Origin: Eutrigla gurnardus | Lineage: Eukaryota; Chordata; Actinopteri; Perciformes; Triglidae | Length of the DNA stretch: 64,000 nucleotides | NCBI GenBank assembly: GCA_963514095.1 | Contig: OY741269.1 | Span: forward strand, 21,118,559 to 21,182,558 | Direction: 5' to 3' | Part shown: positions 56,001 through 64,000 of the stretch, piece by piece | Position numbering within the stretch: position 1 is the first letter of the stretch | How the letters are laid out: the number at the start of each line of letters is the position of its first letter | Made by a program: the position numbers and the translations under genes | The notes under the pieces: generated by a model | The model's input: only the letters and a program-made list of their open reading frames with translations | What the model was told of the DNA's origin: nothing | Database searches by the model: none

Positions 56001-57388
56001 AAATGACTAAAAAGTGTAATCATTTCTGCCACCAATTTCCCCCCTTTTCAGCAAATCCAACGTTTTCTGTGAACTAAAACAGATAATATATTAAAAAAAA
56101 AAAAAAAAAAAATTGTTTAACGTTTTAAAGTTTAAGTACGTTTATTTTAATTCAAGTAATGTCCTGTCAGCATTTTCTTTTTATTAATTCAATTAATTTA
56201 TTTATTTCTGGAATCTGAAAAACTTGAATAAGAATTAATGGTTTCTGGTTACGATGTTATAGAAAATAGTGATTGTATTGAGTTGTCATGGTAACAATGC
56301 ATCAGAGGGGCGCCTGTGAAGTGATTACGCAGTTCCCCCTGCAAGAGAGCGGAAGCAGTTCTGGAGACGGACGGCTATCTAAGTTAGCTTGCTAACCTTC
56401 TCCGGACTGGGGTGGCATGAGGATGAGCAAACTTAACTAAGAAGGCTAGCTAGCTAAGTTCGCTCACTAGCTAACTTTCGCTGGACTGGCATGGCATGAG
56501 TATGAGGGAACTTGGCCAAGCTTGGAGCTAAGATAGCTAGCTAGCTAGCTATGTTAGCTAGCTAACCTTCTCCGGACCGGGGTGGCGTGAGTATGAGGGA
56601 CTGTTTAGCGCCAGCACTGACGCCGCTCAACTAATTTTCTGTAACCAGTGTTGCGTTACAGAAGCATTCCATGGTACCGTTCTGTCCTGCTACGTTAATC
56701 TGAATGGAAACGTCCTTTCTACTACGTATTTTTATTTCTATGGGGCGGCCCATTAAAAATGACTTTAATTAATAGTTAAATACTAGAACTCTTATGCACA
56801 ACACAAGTACTCGTTCACGCTGTCTGCTGGGCATCTCCTCTTGAGCTGGAGATTCCACGGGACAAAGCCTCGTCAAACAAAGCCACCGACCCGCTGCGCC
56901 GCTCGGCCCGTTACACAGAGCGGCGGTGATGGCGGCTGCGGGGGTGTTGAGCCCATGTCGCGAAGCAAAAACCGTGCTTTGTAAATGTGAAAAGAAGCAG
57001 CTGGTGAATCCATGCAGAGACACGTGGACGAGCGAGATCCCTCGTGTATAAATGCTCCTTTCACTACATGCAGTAATTGTATTTCTTGACACGGGGGGCA
57101 GAGCAGGCAGCTCGAGGGCAAATTTATGACACATGAGTCTAATCGGGTTTCAACCTCCAGCGGCAGCAGAAGGTGATTGGTTTGTCCAGGGAGTGTGTAA
57201 GCATGATGTGTCAGAGCTGACCTCATTCCTTACAAACGTGCAGCGTGTCTGACCTTCATGAACATGCTGAAGCCGGTCTTCAGCAGGTCCGTGAGTCCCC
57301 CGGACATGTGCTCGATGTCGGGACACTCCAGTCGGTCAGGGTGGAAGACTTCCTCCAGGATCTGCCGCAGGAAAGGACGATAGGTTGC
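49977..57388 (-). CDS. scfd2: Sec1 family domain-containing protein 2, last three coding exons (partial)
   Basis: C-terminal 115 residues of an SCFD2-type Sec1/Munc18-like protein. The family is linked to vesicle trafficking by homology and its own role is poorly known. Exons: 57388-57254 (45 codons), 52747-52628 (40 codons), 50069-49977 (30 codons plus stop TAA). All junctions are phase 0 with AG/GT borders. Segments: EHMSGGLTDLLKTGFSMFMK, then VTRPHPSDNPLLFLFLVGG, then VLILSTRLLRPTDIPELLF and DIGV at the end, closely matching the human C-terminus. Earlier exons lie beyond 64000; I saw none in 57.4-64 kb. Introns are 2.6 and 4.5 kb, the last holding a 39-bp minisatellite. AATAAA hexamers on this strand at 49574-49586 are possible poly(A) signals. 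Confidence 0.93.
51500..52232. repeat. 39-bp minisatellite, about 18.5 copies, in the last scfd2 intron
   Basis: The unit contains GTAAGATACACCATGTCGTC and TTTTAGATGCATGCTCCTT, with few substitutions (GAT/GCT, CCCTG/CCTTG). Because 39 is 13 codons and the unit lacks stops in one frame on each strand, both strands stay open for over 250 codons: LKDDMVYLTRSMH on minus, VRYTMSSFRCMLL on plus. Not a gene. Confidence 0.97.
52628..52747 (-). CDS. scfd2: scfd2 penultimate coding exon
   Basis: 40 codons, VTRPHPSDNPLLFLFLVGG through ELRLVKEIATTNKPGVQ. Acceptor CTCCAG, donor GTTAGTC. Confidence 0.93.
52910..52972 (+). repeat. (GAA)n microsatellite in an scfd2 intron
   Basis: About 60 bp of GAA/GGA units, 160 bp upstream of an scfd2 exon. 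Confidence 0.96.
52980..54240. other. scfd2 intron, no exon
   Basis: CpG-containing sequence at 53150-53500 without a promoter-like arrangement, then AT-rich DNA. Confidence 0.5.
54245..54748. mobile_element. Copy of the palindromic repeat family
   Basis: The arm GTTAGCTCGTCCTGCTAGCT is repeated three times here (54300-54450), then TGTTTTTATCCAGCAACTC, and the far end CGAAATAAGGTCCCAAGGTG with GGAAGGGGCGG matches the inverted terminus. Confidence 0.65.
54750..56370. other. scfd2 intron, no exon
   Basis: Unique-looking sequence without coding signal; A22-type homopolymer near 56092. Confidence 0.55.
56375..56605 (+). repeat. GCTAGCTAA-rich minisatellite
   Basis: Three rough copies of a roughly 95-bp unit with GCTAACCTTCTCCGGACTGG and GGCATGAGTATGAGGGAAC, rich in AGCTAGCT. 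Confidence 0.75.
57254..57388 (-). CDS. scfd2: scfd2 antepenultimate coding exon
   Basis: 45 codons beginning ATYRPFLRQILEEVFHP and ending TGFSMFMK. Acceptor TTTGCAG, donor GTCAGAC. Confidence 0.92.
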
Positions 57389-57710
57389 CTGCAAAATACA
57401 CACACAAAACAAACACATTAACAACCCCCTGACAACACTGGTTTATTTCTAAATGTAGAAGCGTGATGTTCCACGGTGAAACAGCGTGGATGTGACGTTC
57501 TGTGTGGAAATGTGACCCGCACTTCTATTAGCGTGTTTGTGATAACGGACCGTGGGCGTCGGAAGGCAGCAGAGTTATAAACGGCTCGGGGTTGACCGAA
57601 CGGGCCGCTAACTGATGAGTCACTGCAGGAGGACGAGCTTAACAACCGGGGCTGATGAATCCTGCACTTCGGTCCATTATAAGTGTTAAAGGTGCCATAT
57701 AAGACATCGG

Positions 57711-58290
57711 CTAGAGAGAGGCTAAGTCCCGCCCCTTCAAATTGACCATCATGAGTAGACTTATTTATCTTGTTGGAATTGTGCCATGAATTACACGTAT
57801 GATGTTTGTCAAATTAAAAGATAATTTTGCACGTCAAGAAAGTCGCATTTTGTCGTTAGCTCGTCTTGCTGGCTAGCTAACTTAGCTACGTTCTGTTACT
57901 AATGCAAATTAATTATCTTAGCTTATGTGTTTTTATCCAGTAAAGAAGAAAATGAACGCGCGACTTTTCACAATCTGTTTAAGCGTAAGACTGCGAAAAA
58001 TACGTAATTATAAAAATTACACACCCATGTCTCGCTGAAGCTACAATGCCCGTGTGTTCAGTACCAGGATGGTACTCACGCTAACAACAGGTTCTCACTC
58101 ATTCATTTCTTTTCCCGGCTGATAAAAAGAGAAAAACACATCAGCTAAAATAACGTTACATTAGAGACGGAACATAGCTAAGTTAGCTAGCTAGCTACCA
58201 AGACGAGCCATGTTGGTGATGTTGTAGTTCACTGAGTAGTAGTTCACTTTCTTAACTTTTAAATTAACAAACATCATTCGTGGTAGAACC
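57711..58290 (+). mobile_element. Palindromic (foldback-like) repeat, most complete copy
   Basis: Starts AGAGAGGCTAAGTCCCGCCC. Arms at about 57857-57955 and 58085-58205 are inverted copies of each other at roughly 80% identity, around a core with TCGCTGAAGCTACAATGCCC. The right terminus is worn. Related copies are at 14.04-14.43, 19.39-19.60, 36.02-36.19 and 54.24-54.75 kb. Confidence 0.7.
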
Positions 58291-59455
58291 GTAATCAGGT
58301 CCGGAAGACGTGTTAGCTAGCTAACTAGCTAACAAGCCAGCCGTTAATGAGAAACATTCAACGTAATGTAACCATAATCATGTTTTTTTTTACCAGATTT
58401 TGTAACGTGCTGAAAAGGGAGAACAGTGGTGATTGTAATGCTGCTCGGTGGTGAATGAAAAAGTAAAACTGACCGGGGGTCAGATTAGATTAGATAGATA
58501 GACATTTATTTATTTCATGATAGATTCGTCCCATCTCAGGATTGGTCTTGAAAGATTATGGCTGATGTAAATCAATTTCAACCATCAAATGCAGATGTTC
58601 TTTTTAATCTGGTAAGAAATGTTAAGATTAGTTGATGCGTTTCATCCCAGTACAGTTATTTAATTTAGTTTATAGCTTAAAAAAACACATTTGAATGTGC
58701 AGTTCCTCCCTCACAGAGCTGCTCACACGGCTGCACACTCTTAAGAATAAAGACAAATAATAAAGGACGGTGTTGAACGCTCAAGGTCAGCTGTACTTTA
58801 GCTTATTTTATTTTTTTATTCAGCGGAGGGTGTGTGTGCTGATGAAAAACAGCAATAGCATTCACATGTAGATAAACAACATCACATGACAACCTCCAAA
58901 ACAGTCAACAGCACCTGGTTCACTCGTCCATAGTAATGAGCTGCCTCGCTTCCACAATCACAATAGTTCATCCCTTTGTTTTTCCGCCTAGCTGTTTTGA
59001 GAGTGAAAAGCAGGAGTTTCAATGAAACGTTGATGCCCTTGAAGGAGCTGAACTACAGAACCCGAAGCAAAGCCTCTTTCTAATATTCCTAAAAGGTAAA
59101 AAGCCTTTTCTACCCGGCGACTCGGGACAGAACAAACCATTTATAGACCTCAGAGCGAGCGGATCAAGAATTCTAGATATTTATTTCCCCCCTCCTCAAT
59201 GGGAGTGAAGTTTGCTGTCTCTGAGAACAATAAAGTCCCAGATAAGAAGTTGGCCGAGCTTTAGCGCTCCGGACAGTGGAGGTTCTTAAAATAGAAAAGG
59301 CTGAATATCTTCCAGCTCTGGAAAGTTTGATAACTTACCTCATTTTACATTTTACAGGCCAGAGGTAGTGACACATGAAGGCCAAACATTCCTTTCCTTT
59401 GTATGTCGGGTTCTTAATGTTCTTAAAAGAATGGAAGTTATGTAAAAACACATGT
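58290..59455. other. scfd2 intron, no exon
   Basis: Non-coding, AT-rich. I looked for an upstream scfd2 exon on the minus strand and found none. Confidence 0.5.
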
Positions 59456-60093
59456 CCACGTTTAGGACTATGGAAATGGAGTTACTTACATGTGGAAGTT
59501 ACATAACAAAACAAGTATAAATTAGCCAATACGAGCGTCCGATGCATAAACGTAACTCTATACGTCACTAGCAAGATGGCGGATGAAAATAATGATCGAT
59601 ATACATAAACAAAACGGAGAAATGCGCCACGGAGACGAGGAGACATCTAGTCACATCTTTACAACTTTACGCATTTGTTTTGTTGTCAGAAATAAATCGC
59701 TCACATGGGCAAGCAGGGTACCGTTGTTTAGCCCCGCTTCTCTAGTTTAAGAGGAAAAAAACATATGTTTTTTTTTTAATGTCCGTAGAACACACCATTA
59801 ACATTTTAGTCCCGTCCCGTCTCGTTAACGAAAACGAAGCAGACATCTCGTCATAGTTTTTATCATCAAGGATCTATTTTTAGCTTGTCATCGTCTCGTC
59901 TTAGTCATAGAAAAAAACATATTTCGTCATAGTTTTCGTTAACGAAATTAACACTGGTTACATGACAAATAAGTCAATGTTTGAGATAGAATAAAAAATG
60001 CTGTTACTTTTGTATAGATGTTATGTAACAAAAATGTTAAAGTTTGGGCTAAAATAGCTACTCAAGTGGCGTTAACCTTCGTACGTTAGTTAA

Positions 60094-60756
60094 AGGGACT
60101 TAGGGCAGGATCAAGAAATAAGACTCAACAGTGACACGACGGCCGTTAGGGTAACTGCAGCCATCTGCCAAGCCGGCGCGGTAGCGCGCACGAACTCTTC
60201 AGTGCAGCTGATGCTGTGACACGGTTATTTATTTACTCGCTGTTCACGTGACTGTTTACTACAAGCCCTCCGCACATGCCTCCGCGGAACTACGTTGGTA
60301 GCATACATCTGCGAACCGCATCATGTCAAGCCACGAAGTAAGTAAACAAGTGTTTATTTTAGTGTAACTTTAGGATGACGAATTGCCGCTGATAAAACCT
60401 TCGTTTTCTTCTTGGTATTACTTTTTAGTGGACTTTGTGTGGTGGTGGGTCGTTTTCCGGCCGAAGCAGAGTCCATTACTACACATACAGTACTTGAGTC
60501 CACCGCGCTTGTCTTCTTCTGGTCTCCAAGCCGTCGAGTACGCGCATTCAGCGTCATTTGACGTCACGTCCGCCGGACTGCGCGGGAAATTCGGACCACG
60601 AATTGCAGTACATCATGCAGCACACAGCCTGTTCAAGGCAATGGGGAGATATGTGTGTGGTCTCATTCTTTTTGGTTTTGAACGCTTCATCACCCATTAG
60701 CATTAAAAGACTTAAAGTGAATGTTTATTTTTTCACAAATCCTGCCCTAAGTCCCT
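60094..60756. mobile_element. TTAA-flanked non-autonomous DNA transposon, 663 bp
   Basis: Perfect 18-bp inverted termini AGGGACTTAGGGCAGGAT, each flanked by TTAA (60090-60093 and 60757-60760). TTAA duplication is used by piggyBac and Kolobok elements. No transposase is present. Inside is a short ATGTCAAGCCACGAA followed by GTAAGTAAAC at about 60322, which looks like a first exon with donor. Confidence 0.85.
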
Positions 60757-61878
60757 TTAAGCAACAAATAAGTTAACCATTGGGTTTAAATAACTGCAGA
60801 AGTGGAGTTACTTACATATGTAAGTAACGTGACATTAACTCAATGTTTGGGTTAAAATTACTATGATAATGGAGTTACTTACAAAGTTAGGTTACAAATA
60901 ACTCAATATTTGGGTTAAAATAACTACGATAATGGAGTTACATACGGAAGTAACTAATATATCAATGTTTGAGTTAAAATAACTAAATAGCATTATTTCA
61001 GTATAGAATTTATGTGACAAAAAAGTAAATGGTTGGTTTAAAATAGCTACTGAAGTGCCGTTAGCCTAAGAACGGAAGTTATATGATAAAGAAGTCAATA
61101 TTAATGTTAAAATAAATACGGCAGTAGCATAACATAATTATGGGAGTTCCGTGACAAATAAGTAAATATTTGGGTTAAAATGACTACTGGAGTGGCGTTA
61201 GCCTAAGTACGGAAATTATCTGATAGATAAGTCAATATTTGGGTTAAAATACGGAAGTTGCGTCACAAATAAGTAAACCTCATTTGACACGTCGAGGCTA
61301 AAAAAAGTTCTCTCAATGTTGTTGGAACAGCTGGACACTGAGCAGGGACTCCATCTACCAAACTGTTGATTCAAGCATCACACACACACACACACTTAAC
61401 ACACCTACACACACAGAATGTTGTCCAAATGCATCCAGGTGTTTCTGCCCACAGGTTTCCTCTCACCTTTAATACGGAGTAATGATTATGTATCACTCTT
61501 TACTCCCCCAGAGCAGCAGCCTGATCAGGCCTCGGGAAATCCTGTTGTATAAATCAGGAATTATATAAACTAACATTTACCTCTACCAACACCCACTTTA
61601 ATTCACGGGTCAGCCTGCACAGACTCAATCGGGAGTAAACACATTAATGATTCACCTCCGGATAAATAACACGCTCACGCACACACGCACACGCACACAC
61701 ACAAACATTGCAGGTATAAACATGAATCTGGCCCATAGTCAGTCACACTCCATTTACATCTGCTTTCCAGAAAAAGCTAAAAACGATCGTCACCACAAAC
61801 GCCCACAGGATGAACAACAATATCAGAATTAGTCATCTGATAAGGGATAAATATTTGTCCATACACACAAACATGCAA

Positions 61879-61879
<1 letters not shown>

Positions 61880-61927
<48 letters not shown>
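61880..61927 (+). repeat. (CA)n microsatellite
   Basis: 48 bp of pure CA within the degenerate array. Confidence 0.97.
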
Positions 61928-61929
<2 letters not shown>

Positions 61930-63180
61930 GGATTTTGTTGGCACCGTCGAGCTCAATGAACTGATGAATGTTCCCGAACAGCCGGCCGAGAGGAGAGAAC
62001 AGGACGGACTGGAATGTCTTCGGAGGTAATGTGGTCAGAATGATAATGAAGTCGTACTATGCGTGTCATCTGAATCCTAATCCTTGAATCCTAATCAGCA
62101 CTGTACTCTTGTGTTGGCGACCACACAGCGATGACAAGGCTCCAGGGAAGTCACCGGACCAGAAATATACAGACGGTAATTTTCAGGGGTTTTCTCTCAC
62201 AAATGTCCAGCAACATAATGTGCGAAGGCAACAAAACGACTTGGTTAAGTTTAGGAAAAGATTGTTGTTTGAGTTAAAATAGTGTTTAGTTTCTTGACAA
62301 ATAAGTCAACGTTTAAGTTAAAATATCTACGGAAGTAGTGTGAACAAAGAACGGAAGTTACGTGACAAATAATTAGATGTTAAGTACGCAAGTTTTCTGA
62401 CAAATAAGTTTCAGTTACAACAACTTGAGTACAGAAGTTAAGTAACAAATAATAAGTAACAAAAAGTCAATGTTAGAGGAAAACAAATGGAAGTTAAAAA
62501 TAAGGTAATAATAATAACGTTTCAGTAACTACAGAAGTCGCATCACCTAAAAACGCATGTTGCGTAACAAATATAAAAAATAAGCGTTGAATAGCCATGA
62601 ATAGGTCAACGTTAAGTATGTACGTTTCTTGACAAATAAGTCCATGTTTCAGTAACTACAGAAGTCACGTCACCGAAGTACGGAAGTTGGGTTACAAATA
62701 TAACAAATAAGTCGGCGTTATGTACTAAGGTTACGTGACAAATAAGTCGGCGTTAAGCGCAGACATTGAGTTACAACAATTTAGGAAAATAACTATGGAA
62801 ATGGCGTTAATTAAATGGCTATAAATCCAAGTCTATTTACCATTTATATCCAAAAGCTACATAAAAAATAAGTCAACGTGGGGGTTAAAATAACAAAGGA
62901 AGGTTACTAAAGCACAGAAGTTATGTGACAAAAAACAAAAAAACAAAAAACAAAGTTGACATCTGTTTTCAGTCGGGACATGAATGGCGGTTTCCAGGGT
63001 GAAAGTCCCCAAGTGGACTTTGTCCTTCTTTATTGTACGTCACCAGTCCCGGCTCACGGGTTTGTGGGTTTACAGGTAATTGGGTTCGTGGGTTATATAC
63101 AAACTCTGTACGTTACTTTTCCTGGGTATTGCTACGATCAGAGTATAAGAACAGCCTGCTGAATTAAATATTTCCTATAA

Positions 63181-64000
63181 GCCTCTACTACCAGACTGGC
63201 AAACAGCTTCATCCACCAGGCTGTAAGGAAGCTCAACACCCTCCCCTCTCTCCCTCCACTCCCCTCTGCCCCCAAGAACTCTGGACTCTGACCCCCCCAT
63301 AAGGAAAAGAACCAGTCACTTTACAGATCATCAGTGCCCTTAACTGTTTAAACTGCATCCATATTTATATAGTTCATATATTGCATTACGGGCTGCACGG
63401 TGGTGTAGTGGGTAGCACTCTCGCCTCACAACAAGAGGGTCCCGGGTTCGATTCCCGGGTCGGCCCGGGTTCCTTCTGTGTGGAGTTTGCATGTTCTCCC
63501 CGTGTAAGCGTGGGTTCTCTCCGGGTTCTCCGGCTTCCTCCCACAGTCCAAAGACATGCAGGATGGGGATAGGTTCATTGATGACTCTAAATTGCCCGTA
63601 GGTGTGAATGTGAGCGTGAATTGTTGTCTTTCTCTACATGTTGGTCCTGTGATAGAAGTGGTGACCTGTCCAGGTGTACCCTGCCTTCGCCCAATGACAG
63701 CTGGGATGGGCTCCAGCCCCCCCGCGACCCTGAATACAGGATAAGCGGTAGACGATGGATGGATGGATATATTGCATTACATTGCACATTTTCATCTCCT
63801 GTTTTTCTACTTACTTGCACTATTCAGTTTTTTTGTGATTTTGAATTTCTCTTGCACTACTTGGAATTTATTTTATTTATTGTACATATATTTTTTTTGT
63901 TATATTGCACCGTGGGTCAGAGAAAAACGAAATTTAAATTCCTCTGTATGTCTGGCAGATATTGCAGAATTGACAATAAAGCTGACTTTGACTTTTGATA
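63181..64000 (+). mobile_element. LINE 3' end (C-terminal reverse-transcriptase ORF tail and 3' UTR), split by a SINE
   Basis: 63181-63291 encodes RLANSFIHQAVRKLNTLPS and ends in TGA, like the C-terminus of L2/Rex-type fish LINE ORF2. The 3' UTR continues on both sides of the SINE and ends GACAATAAAGCTGACTTTGA, the usual LINE tail. The 5' part of the element is missing. Confidence 0.7.
63390..63766 (+). mobile_element. tRNA-derived SINE with GGAT tail
   Basis: Head GCACGGTGGTGTAGTGGGTA and B box GGGTTCGATTCCC, then the conserved GTGGAGTTTGCATGTTCTCC and CCGGCTTCCTCCCACAGTCC, ending in (GGAT)n. Flanked by a 14-bp duplication ATATATTGCATTAC (63376-63389 and 63767-63780). Confidence 0.92.

Larger units (their letters stand above)
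59455..62930. repeat. Degenerate tandem-like array in an scfd2 intron
   Basis: Dozens of loose copies of a roughly 50-60 bp unit: GGAAGTTACGTGACAAATAA, GTCAATGTTTGGGTTAAAAT, AACTACGGAAGTGGCGTTA. It is interrupted by the TTAA element (60094-60756), by about 450 bp around 61300-61780, and by a CA repeat. Confidence 0.7.

Noticed and set aside
56769..57226. Two overlapping minus ORFs next to an scfd2 exon
   Set aside because: Downstream of the exon's donor; intronic, with no homology seen.
63400..63480. tRNA gene suggested by A and B box motifs
   Set aside because: The motifs belong to the SINE head; no cloverleaf with anticodon arm fits, and the body and tail are SINE.

Overview
This is a vertebrate nuclear DNA window. 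The two complete genes and one partial gene, the SINE/LINE/Tc1 repertoire and the very abundant dinucleotide repeats point to a ray-finned fish, probably a percomorph. Three protein-coding genes can be read exon by exon: usp46 (minus strand, nine coding exons, 16755-26253, 369 residues), rasl11b (plus strand, four exons, 46122-47660, 245 residues) and the last three coding exons of scfd2 (minus strand, 49977-57388; the rest lies beyond 64000). Their order and orientations (-,+,-) are those I know for the human 4q12 block USP46-RASL11B-SCFD2.

Layout. 1-11.3 kb: no recognisable gene; SINEs, microsatellites and a small repeat-type ORF at 9.4 kb. 11.36-11.75 kb: a CpG-rich block with a GTGAGT donor on the minus strand, possibly a promoter and first exon of an unidentified transcript. 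11.8-16.7 kb: transposon-derived pieces and probably the usp46 3' untranslated region. 16.7-26.3 kb: usp46, whose large first intron holds a decayed coiled-coil sequence. 26.3-45.6 kb: intergenic DNA with a THAP-domain remnant beside a GC-rich inverted-repeat-bounded block, a nearly complete Tc1/mariner element (29448-31076), several dispersed repeats, a 550-bp GT-rich tract and a perfect 21-bp-arm palindrome. 45.85-48.17 kb: rasl11b with CCAAT and TATA boxes and a poly(A) signal. 48.2-64 kb: the 3' end of scfd2; its introns carry a 39-bp minisatellite, large inverted-repeat elements, a TTAA-flanked element with 18-bp terminal repeats, a long degenerate array, and a SINE inserted into the 3' end of a LINE.

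Functionally, USP46 is a deubiquitinase, RASL11B an atypical Ras-like GTPase, and SCFD2 a Sec1-family protein. They are linked by old synteny, not by a shared pathway that the sequence shows. I found no novel multi-gene system. The items most worth checking are the repeat structures, the usp46 upstream ORFs and the unexplained CpG block at 11.5 kb.
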